Part shown: piece by piece, positions 9,116 to 18,220 of the stretch | How positions within the stretch are numbered: the stretch's first letter is position 1 | Layout: each line of letters starts with the position of its first letter | Assembly: GCA_964412455.1 (NCBI GenBank) | Contig: CAYPOT010000012.1 | Span: forward strand, 4,953-68,952 | Origin: JAAXXJ01 sp964412455 | GTDB lineage: Bacteria; Nitrospirota; UBA9217 | Direction of reading: 5' to 3' | Length of the DNA stretch: 64,000 nucleotides | Notes under the pieces: model-generated | Told to the model about the DNA's origin: nothing | Database searches by the model: none | What the model saw: the letters and a program-made list of their open reading frames with translations, nothing else | Position numbers and translations under genes: made by a program

Positions 9116-9417
9116 CACAGAACATCGAATATAGTAAACATGGTTACGTCACCTGCGATTGCGCGCGTTAAAAAAGGTTTTGTTATTTAATAAATTGAAG
9201 CGATTGCAAAGATCACAACGGAGACATTGAGACAAGGGGGGATGGATGCGGAAGTCGTTGACTAAAACCATCCGAAATTTTGCTTCTTGATACAACACCG
9301 TTCAGGATGTGTCCGATCTTGACGCCGGCGCCGGAGTTCGTGTCCTGTCAGCTCGTACCGTCTGCTTCTCTGCTCTTTTACGATGTGACCTCGTCAATAT
9401 TCACGGCTGCGAAGACT
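9102..9417. other. Gene-free spacer
   Basis: No frame here looks like a gene. The first 14 bases belong to the direct repeat. The middle is AT-rich (TTAAAAAAGGTTTTGTTATTTAATAA). The right end, read on the minus strand, carries the decayed continuation of the response-regulator remnant that ends at 9418. No terminator was identified for either converging side. Confidence 0.5.
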
Positions 9418-9504
9418 TCATCCTTCCTTGGCATTCAGAATATCAACAAGGGTCTTTCTTGATTTGGCATCGTCATCCATCGCAAGTATACTTGCTTTTT
9501 TCAT
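9418..9504 (-). pseudogene. Truncated response regulator receiver
   Basis: Only 28 codons remain: a receiver start with MKKASILAMDDDAKSRKTLV followed by DILNAKEG and TGA. Normal receivers continue GYEVF.A. Here the bases after the stop, read in another frame, give EVFAAVNIDEVTS before a further stop, which fits a two-base deletion followed by decay. The ATG overlaps the stop of the upstream histidine kinase (ATGA), so this was probably the cognate regulator of that kinase. It lacks the phosphorylation-site half of the domain and cannot work as a receiver. Confidence 0.8.
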
Positions 9505-11039
9505 CCCGCTCTCCCCTCAACCGGCAGCGCCACCGAAAATGTAGTCCCCTCACCCGTGCGGCTCTCCACTTCGATTTCCCCATTGTTGGCCTCGATGAGG
9601 TTCTTGCAGACCGTGAGGCCCAACCCGAGACCCTTCGCCTTGGTTGTGAAAAGAGGCTGGAAGAGCCTTTTCATGCCATCGGGGGAGATCCCCACTCCCG
9701 TATCCGAAACACTGATCACTACGTATGATGAAAGACCGCTCTGTTCATTCGCTGAGACGACGGACGAAACTTCATCTCTTGCTCCTTGTCCCTCGTCCAT
9801 CCGCGCTCCCTTTGCGCATATAGTAATGCTGCCCCCTCCGGGCATCGCCTGGACGGCATTGGTGATCAGGTTCTGTAGGACCTGGCCCATCTGAAAGGCG
9901 TCCACCATAAGGGCGGGGAGAGCGTCCGGGAGGTCCGTCCGGACCACGATATTTTCCGGGACCGCACACCGCCCGAGGCTTTCCTTTATCAGCTCGTGTG
10001 CCGTCACCACCTTTATCTGCGGCGTTTTGGTGCGGGCAAAATCGAGGAGGTCGGTGATGATCCGCTGGGAGTTGTCAATCTCCTGTTTGATGATCCCCAG
10101 GTATTCCTTTATGGTTTCATCGGCATCCGACAGGACCATTTTCAGATAATATACGGCATTACTCATCACTCCCAGCGGGTTGCGCAGCTCATGCCCCACG
10201 CTGCCGGAGAGCTGGCCAAGAATGGAAAGCTTTTCCTTGCGGACCAGTTCTTCCTGAGCTTCGAGGAGCTTCTGGTTCTGGTCTCTCACCTTGTCCCTTT
10301 CCTGCTGCAGCAGCTCTTCCCGGTCCTTGACGGCAAGGGTCATTGCATAAAATTCCATGGACAGCTCGCCGATCTCACTCTTTGAACGCTCAGGCGGCAT
10401 ATACGGGAGCTCCCCGTTTTTAACCATTCGAACGGAATTGAGCAGGTTGACGACAGGACGTATTACGAGCCGTTCAACAAGAGCGTTTATAGCAAACATG
10501 GCTAAAATGGATAAAATAATGGCAACGATTATGTGATTGGTTATGGCTTTGTCGATGACCGACCGCATTGTCGCAGTTGAGAGCGCCAGCCGGGTATAAC
10601 CTATACCAATGGTGGGCGAGTCGGCGAATGGTTTAATATTGACCGCGCTGTAGAAGTCATACCTGTTTTTGTCTTTTTTTATGAAGAGCTCATCGGATTC
10701 CGTGAAATGCGTGATTGCCGCAGGGACGGGGCGCTCATCAAACGCCTCGTCAGGATAGGTGTCCATTGTCTGCCAGAGTGTTGTAAAGACCTGTGCAATT
10801 TCAACACCCTCTGTCTGAACAATGTAGGATGCTTTTTTGACAAAATCCAGGTTCTCCTTTGCAAGCCCTTCCTCGGCGGCCTTTTGCAGAGAGAGGCTTA
10901 GGACCGTGCCCCGAATGATCAGCTCTCTTTCTATGCTGTCCCTCTCAGCCGAGATAAAGAGATATGAACTTAACGCGCTGCCGATGATAATAAACAGTGC
11001 AATGAAGAATGATGCCCTGGTTTTCAGCGAGTGGGTCAC
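9501..11039 (-). CDS. Sensor histidine kinase (HAMP, HisKA, HATPase)
   Basis: This is a membrane-bound two-component kinase of 512 residues. A first membrane helix lies at about 10-30, a periplasmic sensor of roughly 135 residues follows, and a second helix is near 168-188. Then come a HAMP domain, a short coiled coil and the H-box GHELRNPLG with His283. The ATP-binding part shows DTGVGI and GLGLGL. An unusual Gly/Arg/Glu-rich insert (MDEGQGARDE...) sits between the N and G1 regions. The start is a GTG overlapping the stop of the PstS-like gene (GTGA), so ligand binding and kinase output are probably linked. Its own receiver gene downstream is broken. Confidence 0.9.
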   Translation of the reverse strand: MTHSLKTRASFFIALFIIIGSALSSYLFISAERDSIERELIIRGTVLSLSLQKAAEEGLAKENLDFVKKASYIVQTEGVEIAQVFTTLWQTMDTYPDEAFDERPVPAAITHFTESDELFIKKDKNRYDFYSAVNIKPFADSPTIGIGYTRLALSTATMRSVIDKAITNHIIVAIILSILAMFAINALVERLVIRPVVNLLNSVRMVKNGELPYMPPERSKSEIGELSMEFYAMTLAVKDREELLQQERDKVRDQNQKLLEAQEELVRKEKLSILGQLSGSVGHELRNPLGVMSNAVYYLKMVLSDADETIKEYLGIIKQEIDNSQRIITDLLDFARTKTPQIKVVTAHELIKESLGRCAVPENIVVRTDLPDALPALMVDAFQMGQVLQNLITNAVQAMPGGGSITICAKGARMDEGQGARDEVSSVVSANEQSGLSSYVVISVSDTGVGISPDGMKRLFQPLFTTKAKGLGLGLTVCKNLIEANNGEIEVESRTGEGTTFSVALPVEGRAG

Positions 11040-11869
11040 CTCATGTCCCTAAGCGACACCATTCCGTAAGAACTGATCAGTTTTTGCCCCTTGTTGCTTA
11101 ACACAAAGTCGATGAATCTTTTTACTTCTGGCCTTGGATTCTTGGAAATAACAAGATACAGCGGTCTCTTCAGAGGGTAACGATTCGATGCGATATTTTT
11201 TTTTGTAGGCATTACTCCGTTGAATTTAAGCATTTTAACATTGCGCTTCCTGGCGCTTGAGAAGCCGGTTACGCCAAAGCCCATGATATTGGTTTCAATG
11301 GCCTGCTCCACCAAACCCGCTGAAGTATAGGAAATGGCGTTCAGGGTTTTATCAGGCGCCTTGCCATCGAGAACGCTTTTTCGCAGTGTTGTGCCGACAC
11401 CACTCAGACCTTTACCGGGGCTCGGGAGAATTTTTATAATCAATCCGTCGTTGCCTTTCAATTCTTTCCATTCGGTAATTTTACCGGCAAAGATGTTCCT
11501 GGCCTCGCCGAGCGTTATGGTATCAACCGGATTATTCTTGTGAACAATGAACACCAGCGCATCCCATGCAACCTGAATATAATCGATGCGTTCAGGGTCA
11601 TCAGCCGTTCTCCCTCTACAGGAGGCCGCAATGTCAACCTTCCCGCCGAGAAGATCATGCAGGCCGACTACGCTTCCCCCGCCGAGAATAAGCATTTGTT
11701 CCCCGGTCTGGTTTTCGTACTCTTTTGCAATATCAGAAAGATACCCCTCTTTGCTTATGGAGCAACCGCTCGCGGTGAGATGCCCGCCAAATACACTGCG
11801 AACATCAATAAACAAACTCGTCAAGCTGATGACAAAAATAAACCCGAACATCACTGCTTTCTTTTTCAT
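11036..11869 (-). CDS. PstS-like periplasmic substrate-binding protein
   Basis: The 277-residue product is a phosphate-binding-type periplasmic protein. It has a signal peptide (MKKKAVMFGFIFVISLTSLF), then the PBP-like motifs GGGSVVGLHDLLGGKVDIAAS, ALVFIVHKNNPV, LGEARNIFAGKITEWKEL, and a GTT block where PstS proteins hold the oxyanion. The ATG at 11869 follows AAGGAGGGCAGACCC and is chosen over a start at 11950. No permease or ATPase genes are nearby. The gene is coupled to a histidine kinase, so it is more likely a sensor subunit than a transporter part. The ligand is not known. Confidence 0.85.
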   Translation of the reverse strand: MKKKAVMFGFIFVISLTSLFIDVRSVFGGHLTASGCSISKEGYLSDIAKEYENQTGEQMLILGGGSVVGLHDLLGGKVDIAASCRGRTADDPERIDYIQVAWDALVFIVHKNNPVDTITLGEARNIFAGKITEWKELKGNDGLIIKILPSPGKGLSGVGTTLRKSVLDGKAPDKTLNAISYTSAGLVEQAIETNIMGFGVTGFSSARKRNVKMLKFNGVMPTKKNIASNRYPLKRPLYLVISKNPRPEVKRFIDFVLSNKGQKLISSYGMVSLRDMR

Positions 11870-12016
11870 GGGTCTGCCCTCCTTGCATTCGTCTCGCAAA
11901 TGAACCTCCCACAGCAGGCGTTGCGGACTTCTAAATATTACACGCAACAATCCTGCATGGGCCCGCGGGCTGGCGCCTCATCACCAGACAGGCGTCCGGT
12001 GTTTTTCGCGTCTCAA

Positions 12017-13402
12017 TCACGGGGACTCAGCCTCGACCCTGTTTCTTCCGTTCTGCTTTGCCCGGTAAAGGGCCTCATCCGCCCTGCGCATTAAACTCAC
12101 CTTATCATCTCTGGATGCCTGGTATGAAGCCACGCCAAGACTTATGGTGATACCCAGCTCCGCTTCGACGGTTTTTCTCAGCCGTTCGGCAACATCACAC
12201 GCATTTGTCAACCCGGTCTCGGGAAGAATTGTCAGAAATTCCTCTCCTCCATACCTGAATACATGATCGGCGGTTCTCAACTCTTTCAACAAAATGCCCG
12301 CAATCTTTACCAGAAGTCTGTCGCCTTCAGCATGGCCGTGCGCGTCAGTGTACCTCTTGAAATGATCAATATCCAGCATAATGACCGAAACCTGGTTGCC
12401 GTATCTTTTGGCCAACTCAGTGAATTTCTCCAACTGAAGTTCCATGAAACGCCTGTTGGCGAGTCCCGTAAGAGGATCATGGAGAGAAGCTCTTTTTGCC
12501 TCTTCAAAGAGGCTGGTATTTTCAAAAACAGGACCTATCTGGTTCCCTATGGATAGAAGCAGGTTGCGTGTTTTTTCGTCTATTTCAACATCACGCTGTA
12601 AATAGAGATTCAGTACGCCGACGATTTTGCCCGCCGATTTCAGGGGAAGAATGATGTGTCCGTGGGGTTCTGCCGAGTGGCACAGGGAATGCCGTTCATC
12701 TTCATGGCTGCATGTCGAGATCACGATCTCACCGCTCTCCGCAGCCAGACCACAAAGACACTCTCCGATGCGAAGGTCCTTGCATGACTCCTGGACCGAT
12801 TCCGAAAGATTGACAAAGGAAATAAGCCGGACTCTCGCACCTTCGACAACAAATATCGCGCCCTTGAATTCAAAAGGAAGAAACTTCATTTTCGCAAACG
12901 TGTTCAGCACCTCGGAGAGAAGCTTGTCCGGTTCCAGTGTACAGCTCAACGCTTTCGAGATATCGTACAGCGTCTGTAATTCGGCATTGATTTTCTGCAG
13001 GTCCATGCTGTGCCTGGTGATCGCCTTTTCATCCGCCTGTTTTGCTATGGCACGCTGGATGACAAGATGCAGTTGATCGATATCATATGGTTTGAGCAGA
13101 TAGGAGAAGGCCCCCTGATTCGTTGCCGCAATGGCCGATCCAAGGGTGGCATTTCCGGTGAGGATGATGGTTTCCGTGGCTGGATGGTCGACTTTGACCC
13201 TGTTGAGCACATCGATTCCGGAGATATCCGGCAGGCCAAGATCGACCAGGACGATGTTGATTGTGTTCTCCGCCAGCAGAGCAAACCCTTCTGCTCCGTC
13301 CTTGGCCTCAATGGTTTCATACCCCTTGGCGCTGAGTATCTTGGAAAGGGTCTTCCTCAGGCCGGGGTCGTCATCTATGATGAGGATGCGGGGCTTATCC
13401 AT
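12017..13402 (-). CDS. Response regulator with GAF-like and GGDEF domains
   Basis: This 461-residue protein should make cyclic di-GMP under phosphorylation control. Residues 5-120 form a receiver with the acidic triad IIDDD, VDLGLPD and a late Lys in LLKPYD. A GAF-like region spans about 150-290. The GGDEF domain follows, with LHDPLTGLANRR, the metal-binding MLDIDHFK, and the active loop RYGGEEF. The inhibitory site RTAD lies five residues before GGEEF, so product feedback is expected. It lies two bases downstream of the double-receiver gene, so both are probably one transcript. Confidence 0.92.
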   Translation of the reverse strand: MDKPRILIIDDDPGLRKTLSKILSAKGYETIEAKDGAEGFALLAENTINIVLVDLGLPDISGIDVLNRVKVDHPATETIILTGNATLGSAIAATNQGAFSYLLKPYDIDQLHLVIQRAIAKQADEKAITRHSMDLQKINAELQTLYDISKALSCTLEPDKLLSEVLNTFAKMKFLPFEFKGAIFVVEGARVRLISFVNLSESVQESCKDLRIGECLCGLAAESGEIVISTCSHEDERHSLCHSAEPHGHIILPLKSAGKIVGVLNLYLQRDVEIDEKTRNLLLSIGNQIGPVFENTSLFEEAKRASLHDPLTGLANRRFMELQLEKFTELAKRYGNQVSVIMLDIDHFKRYTDAHGHAEGDRLLVKIAGILLKELRTADHVFRYGGEEFLTILPETGLTNACDVAERLRKTVEAELGITISLGVASYQASRDDKVSLMRRADEALYRAKQNGRNRVEAESP

Positions 13403-13404
13403 CC

Positions 13405-14187
13405 CTAACCTCCTCTGTTTTCCGGGCTTGTAAACGGTTCGCCAAGGAGCGCCTGGAGTTTCTTTTTGCTTATCTCCTCGAGAATCCCGCTCAGCGCTTC
13501 GATCTCAAAGGGCTTGTAGAGGCAGGTGTAGGCCCCGATCTTCAGCCCCTTTTCTATGGCCCCTCCCATCTCCTCCCGGTAACCGGTAACGAGAACCACA
13601 GGCTGCGTAGGATATTTATCACGTATCGTTTTAAGAACAGTTACGCCATCCACGGAGCCTAGTTTGATGTCCAGAATTACTGCCAGCTTGTAGTCCCGCT
13701 CCATGTGTTCAAGCACCTGCTCCGCGTTGCTCTCCGCTTCCACCCGGTAGCCTCTCGCCCGTAGAACATCGGCAAGGGTCTTGCGGAAAAGAGGGTCGTC
13801 ATCCACCACAAGGACGCTCTCCTCTTTTCTGAGGAGGGCAAGGAACGCAAGAATCGCCTGAAGGTCTATTGGTTTGGTCATAACCGAATACGCACCCAGC
13901 AGTCTGGCCTCATCCACCTGCTCCTCGGTGGCAAAGGCGCTCATCAACACTACGGGAAGGTTGGGAGCTATTTCCTTGATCATACGTAATGCCTCGACGC
14001 CGTCGATTCCCTCCATTTTGATATCCATGAGCACGCAACCCAGATCATTGATTTTCGCTATCTGCACGGCTTCTTCTCCGGTATAGGCGACCACCGCCTC
14101 ATACCCTTTGACCGTCAGGATATCACAGGTCGTCTTGGTCATTCTCCGGTCGTCATCCACCACCAAGACCTTCATTTTTTCTCCCAT
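13405..14187 (-). CDS. Double-receiver response regulator
   Basis: About 260 residues make two CheY-like receivers in tandem and nothing else. The first starts MKVLVVDDDRRMTKT and has the acceptor in VLMDIKM. The second starts VLVVDDDPLFRKT and has its acceptor in VILDIKLGSVDGV. Both keep the late Lys (TKPID and YKPFE). Three in-frame ATGs (14193, 14187, 14175) are possible. I use 14187, which lies seven bases after AAAGGA. With no output domain it may shuttle phosphate or bind a partner such as the adjacent GGDEF protein. Confidence 0.88.
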   Translation of the reverse strand: MGEKMKVLVVDDDRRMTKTTCDILTVKGYEAVVAYTGEEAVQIAKINDLGCVLMDIKMEGIDGVEALRMIKEIAPNLPVVLMSAFATEEQVDEARLLGAYSVMTKPIDLQAILAFLALLRKEESVLVVDDDPLFRKTLADVLRARGYRVEAESNAEQVLEHMERDYKLAVILDIKLGSVDGVTVLKTIRDKYPTQPVVLVTGYREEMGGAIEKGLKIGAYTCLYKPFEIEALSGILEEISKKKLQALLGEPFTSPENRGG

Positions 14188-14417
14188 TATCATTTCCTTT
14201 CAAATGGAAATATCATCGATATGGCCGTCCCTTGCGGGCCCCTCTATTCTCATCTATCATTCCGCCGTTTGCCTCTATAGCCTTCCGCTTTAGCTTTCCT
14301 TCTCTATCCTTGCCTCATTCAGAATAAACCATCTCAAAGAGACAGCACTTCAGATTGTAGTAACCTCGCTTTGAAGAAAAAGACTGGGGCCAAGAGCGGG
14401 GATCTTTTTGTTTTCGA

Positions 14418-14849
14418 TTGACGAAGAGTATCCGCCACCCCTGGCTTGAAGTGGAGTTCATTGTCTCTTTTTATCATGGTGTGTGTCAAGGAGATTATCA
14501 GCTCGGAAGAGTTAGGCTGGAGAGGTGTTTGGACAAACAGCGCAAGAGCGGGAAGGTGGGGGGTCATGGATCCGTGCTTTTATGCATCGAGGGATACGCC
14601 GAGCATTTGCCGTTTCAACGGTGGCGCTGCCCGATATGTCGGCGGGTGTACACGATACGACCCTGTGGCTATTGGTCCCGGCATAGCCCGCCGGTGTGGA
14701 CGATTGCCGAGGCGCCCCGTTATCGGTTGACACGCGAGTTCTGGAATAAGACCATGGAGTCTTCCCCACAGAGGCAGGTGCATTGGCTCCAGGCGCACGT
14801 GAAAAAGCTCCAGGCCCAGGTGCATTTCCTTTCGGAATATATCCGGTAG
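14418..14849 (+). pseudogene. Mosaic remnant: zinc-finger fragment joined to a CBS-gene tail
   Basis: A 143-codon frame is open, but it does not look like one gene. Its middle (RWRCPICRRVYTIRPCGYW) resembles the Cys-rich N-terminal region of some transposase-associated proteins (a DUF6431-like guess). Its last 21 codons duplicate the tail of the CBS gene (HVKKLQAQVHFLSEYIR). The first 35 codons match nothing I recognise. I read it as insertion-sequence debris fused to a duplicated gene end. Expression is doubtful. Confidence 0.5.
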
Positions 14850-14872
14850 GGGATGCGGACGAACACGGAACA
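14793..14872 (+). repeat. Direct repeat, copy B (3' end of the CBS gene)
   Basis: This is the second copy of the sequence at 9039-9115, in the same orientation, including the stop codon and the bases after it. Together the two copies bracket 5.7 kb of sensory genes of lower GC. Upstream of this copy there is no CBS-domain coding sequence, only the zinc-finger-like fragment. Confidence 0.85.
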
Positions 14873-14958
14873 TGGGCCAGGAGCAGATATGAGCGGTAAG
14901 GGAAAGCACTGTGTCTATTTACTCCGGCAGCTCCACCCATCACTGTTCCTTCTGCATC

Positions 14959-16815
14959 CTATTCACTGACTTCATCCAGTACGCTTCTCACCTTCCTTAA
15001 AAGCTCAAAGGGAGAGCTGGGCTTGTAAATCAGGTAGGCGCTGTTTTCGAGCAACGCTTTCCGCCGGACGATGTCCGGAGCATATCCACTGGCGAAGACG
15101 ATCTTCATATCAGGCTGTATCTTCCGTATCTCGTCATAGGCCTCTTTGCCGTTCATCTTCGGCATGATGAGGTCGAACAGCAGGAGCTGGATCGCGTCCT
15201 TGTTCTCCTTGAATTTCCTCACTGCGTCCTCGCCGTCGACGGCCTCGATGACCGTGTAGCCGTATTCTGTCAGCACAGTCTTTGACAGATTCCTAACCGA
15301 TTCGTCATCTTCCGCGAGAAGGACCGTTTCCACGCCCCGGGCGGGCGCTTCTTCCTGGTGCGCCCTGTCCTCTTCCCTTGCTTCCGCCTTGATAACGGGC
15401 AAGTATATCCTGAAGGTCGTACCCTTGCCGGGCTCGCTGTACACGTTGATGTAGCCCTCGTGCTGCTTGATGATGCCGTACACCATCGCAAGGCCAAGCC
15501 CCGTGCCTTTATCGACTTCTTTGGTCGTGAAGAAGGGCTCGAAGATCCTCTTCCGCGTCTCTTCGTCCATGCCCATGCCGGTGTCCGAAACGGTTATAAG
15601 TGCGTAAGGCCCGGGTTTGCCGTAGCCATGGGCCACGGTGAAGTCTTCGTTCAGATTGACCTGTTCCGTCAAAACGGTAAAGACGCCGCCCTCGGGCATG
15701 GCGTCACGCGCGTTGGTGGCGAAATTCATCAGCACCTGCTCAAGCTGGTGACTGTCGGCATGGATCGGTATCGGTCGATCTTGCAGCGCTGTTCTACACT
15801 CTACGTCCTCTCCAATCACCCTTATCAGGAACGTCTTGACCTTCCTGACGACTTCGTTCAATTCCACGGGCTTCCGCTCACTCACCTGTTTTCTGCTGAT
15901 CAGGAGGAGGTCTTTCGTGAGACGGGCTGCCCGGTCCGCTCCTTCGAGCATCCGTTCGATGTTCAGCCGTTTCGGATCGTCCTCTGCCATTTTTATGAGG
16001 GCCAGACTGCCGTAGCCGATGATGGCGGTCAGAACGTTATTGAAGTCATGGGCCACACCGCCGGCAAGCGTACCGATGGATTCCATCTTCTGGGCCTGGA
16101 GATACTGCGCCTCGAGCTTCCGATGGTCGGTGATGTCCCTGCCGACCTCGATCACATTGACAACGCGGCCCGCTTCCAAGATCGGGACCGTCCTGAGTTC
16201 CCAGATTCGGCCGTCCGGCGTAGTGACGGTCTCGGCTGCGGGCTTGCCCGTGAGAACGGTCTTAAGCACAGGACAGGGATCGCAGGGCTCTGTCCTGTTG
16301 TACCTGATATCGAAGCAGTACCGGCCGACCGCTTCCTCCGGCCTCCCGTTCAACCCGGCGCCGACACCGTTGTTCACCCAGAGCACTTTGAGATTCGGCG
16401 ACAGGAGCATCAGGCTGTCCGGTATCGCGTCCAACAAGGCGCGGAGCTGACCGGATAGTTGACGGAACTTTGCTTCGCTCGCAAGCAGATCCGCCTCCGC
16501 CTGTTCGCGCCTTTCATCCGCTGCGCGGATCGAACGAAAATATGCCCCGATGTAAAGAACGCCCGTCAGCATGAGACCGGAAATTATCAGGGCGATAAAT
16601 TCAGGAAGTTCGAACGTTATCGTCTCGCCGGCGGCAAGCAATGAGGCGAAGGATACAATACGGCGCCATGCCATCAGTACCATTGCCACAGAGAGAAAAA
16701 TCCATGCTAACCTTCGACCTGTTGTGCGAATCAGCAAAAGGGCAAACACAGCCGCTGCGAGTTGCAGTCCGATTGACAGAAAAAAAAGGGCAACTGCGAT
16801 CAAAAGAACCTCCAA
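14959..16815 (-). CDS. PAS hybrid histidine kinase with C-terminal receiver
   Basis: The 618-residue protein has an N-terminal membrane part with about three helices (residues 1-95). A PAS domain follows at about 120-235, containing a Cys-rich spot YNRTEPCDPCPVLK. The kinase core shows GGVAHDFNNVLTAIIGYGSL with the acceptor His, then DTGMGM and GTGLGLAMVYGI. A receiver at about 500-615 has LFDLIMPKMNGKEAYDEI as phosphorylation site. This is the common GHKL hybrid type; the signal is unknown. A strong hairpin with a T run lies 52-104 bases upstream of the start and could attenuate transcription. Confidence 0.92.
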   Translation of the reverse strand: MEVLLIAVALFFLSIGLQLAAAVFALLLIRTTGRRLAWIFLSVAMVLMAWRRIVSFASLLAAGETITFELPEFIALIISGLMLTGVLYIGAYFRSIRAADERREQAEADLLASEAKFRQLSGQLRALLDAIPDSLMLLSPNLKVLWVNNGVGAGLNGRPEEAVGRYCFDIRYNRTEPCDPCPVLKTVLTGKPAAETVTTPDGRIWELRTVPILEAGRVVNVIEVGRDITDHRKLEAQYLQAQKMESIGTLAGGVAHDFNNVLTAIIGYGSLALIKMAEDDPKRLNIERMLEGADRAARLTKDLLLISRKQVSERKPVELNEVVRKVKTFLIRVIGEDVECRTALQDRPIPIHADSHQLEQVLMNFATNARDAMPEGGVFTVLTEQVNLNEDFTVAHGYGKPGPYALITVSDTGMGMDEETRKRIFEPFFTTKEVDKGTGLGLAMVYGIIKQHEGYINVYSEPGKGTTFRIYLPVIKAEAREEDRAHQEEAPARGVETVLLAEDDESVRNLSKTVLTEYGYTVIEAVDGEDAVRKFKENKDAIQLLLFDLIMPKMNGKEAYDEIRKIQPDMKIVFASGYAPDIVRRKALLENSAYLIYKPSSPFELLRKVRSVLDEVSE

Positions 16816-17222
16816 AAAAGTCCTGATTTGACTGCACTCTTGTCCAAAACAGGTTTAAAAAAATAACTCCGGTCCGGGTAATATGGTCGTTGCGAGCGAC
16901 AATAAAACCCGGCCCGGAGGAAAGCTGTGACAAGATTACCAGTATCTTCGGCCAAATGCCATGTCTTTTTGCGCGCCTTGATGAGGTATGGTAAGGTGTG
17001 AGTTTATTCAACAGTCTGGTTGGCGTTCCCCCGGACCGGCTATTTCCCCGCTGCCGACTACCGCGTGACGATCGTCGCACATGGTGCCGCTTTCCTCGGC
17101 CAGGTTCTCATCGATGAACGATGATCTTGAAGCAGCGCTTGATCACGATCACAACGAAGATGGCGCCGGCCAGGATGTCATGGATACGGTAGAATAAGAT
17201 CGCGTGACCAGTGATTGTCGTT
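16816..17222. other. Spacer with a terminator-like hairpin
   Basis: No gene is supported in this stretch. At 16867-16879 and 16907-16919 lie 13-base arms, CTCCGGTCCGGGT and ACCCGGCCCGGAG, that pair with one mismatch; a smaller hairpin sits in the loop. Read on the minus strand, the hairpin is followed by TTATTTTTTT. It could end an unseen short transcript or attenuate the kinase gene downstream. Confidence 0.55.
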
Positions 17223-17245
17223 AAAAAAGGCGGCGGGAAGCCGCC
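17223..17245 (-). terminator. Intrinsic terminator of the universal stress protein gene
   Basis: On the minus strand GGCGGC, a five-base loop and GCCGCC are followed directly by six T. It lies 32 bases past the stop of the gene at 17277-18122. Confidence 0.85.
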
Positions 17246-17276
17246 TCCGGTACAGGTTATCATGCCGTTCTTGATC

Positions 17277-18122
17277 TTACGCCTTGACGATCAAAACCGG
17301 GCAAGAGGAGAGACCGACCACCCTCTCTGAAACGCTGCCCATCAGAAGCTTTTCAATACCGGTTCTTCCATAGGTCCCCAAGATAATGATATCCGCATTC
17401 TTCTCCTTTGCCGTCTTTAAAACCATCTCGTAGCGTCTCCCTACCGCCACAAGCGGTTCAATCTCAACCCCGTGCTCTTTGGCCTTTTCCTTCACCCGTT
17501 CCACGTTTGCCTGTGCACGCGGCAGATCACTGTCGGCGGGGGCAACGGAAAGGGCAAAGGTTTTTTTAACCTTGGGATAGCATCTCTTGCTCATACTTAT
17601 GGCCTCTCTCTCCGCCGCTTCGCAATTGCTTGAGCCGTCCGTGGCGACCATAATGGTGTCCACCTTTATTTCCGCATCCTTTGGCACCACGAGGACTTTG
17701 GCGGACGCGTACCCTATCACCTTTGCGGTCACACTTCCCATGAGGATCTTTTTGAGACCCGTTCTCCCGCGCCTGCCCATGACAATGACATCGGCAGTTC
17801 TCTTCCCCGCCTCTTCAATGATCGCTTTATACGGCTGGTCCGTCCTGCTTACGATGACCTCGCATTCTACATTGTCCTGAGCGGCCGTCTTCCTTATCCG
17901 GTCCAGATGCTCCCGCGCGGCAATTTCCATTTTCTCCACAATCTTTGGACCTTCTGTCTCAAGCTCGGCATTGACCTCCAATACATACATCACCGACAGC
18001 TTCGCAATGCATGATTTTGCCAGATATATTGCCTCTTGTATCGCGCCTTCGCTGTATTCCGACCCATCGGTGGCAAGGAGGATGTTTTTCAGCGGCCCCA
18101 TGTAATCCGTTCTGCTGCTCAT
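17277..18122 (-). CDS. Universal stress protein, two Usp domains
   Basis: The 281 residues form two tandem Usp domains, about 9-147 and 152-281. Each starts with a hydrophobic strand and ATDGS, and each ends with a nucleotide-binding loop: GRRGRTGLKKILMGSVT in the first and GTYGRTGIEKLLMGSVS in the second, matching the ATP-binding G-2x-G-9x-G pattern. GGGAGGTCATTACG precedes the ATG. The gene has its own terminator, so it appears to stand alone. Tandem Usp proteins are usually cytosolic stress or energy sensors; a specific role cannot be read here. Confidence 0.92.
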   Translation of the reverse strand: MSSRTDYMGPLKNILLATDGSEYSEGAIQEAIYLAKSCIAKLSVMYVLEVNAELETEGPKIVEKMEIAAREHLDRIRKTAAQDNVECEVIVSRTDQPYKAIIEEAGKRTADVIVMGRRGRTGLKKILMGSVTAKVIGYASAKVLVVPKDAEIKVDTIMVATDGSSNCEAAEREAISMSKRCYPKVKKTFALSVAPADSDLPRAQANVERVKEKAKEHGVEIEPLVAVGRRYEMVLKTAKEKNADIIILGTYGRTGIEKLLMGSVSERVVGLSSCPVLIVKA

Positions 18123-18220
18123 CGTAATGACCTCCCGTTTTCAGTATTTCAGATGCTGCAAGCATGCCGCATACCGTATCTTTCACCTGAAAAGACCCGT
18201 AACAACTTGTATTGTTGAAG

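Noticed and set aside
9309..9728. 139-codon plus-strand frame
   Set aside because: It runs over the receiver remnant and into the kinase gene on the opposite strand and resembles no protein.
16601..17080. 159-codon minus-strand frame over the kinase start
   Set aside because: It overlaps the hybrid kinase in another frame, is rich in Arg and Ser, and has no domain or ribosome site.
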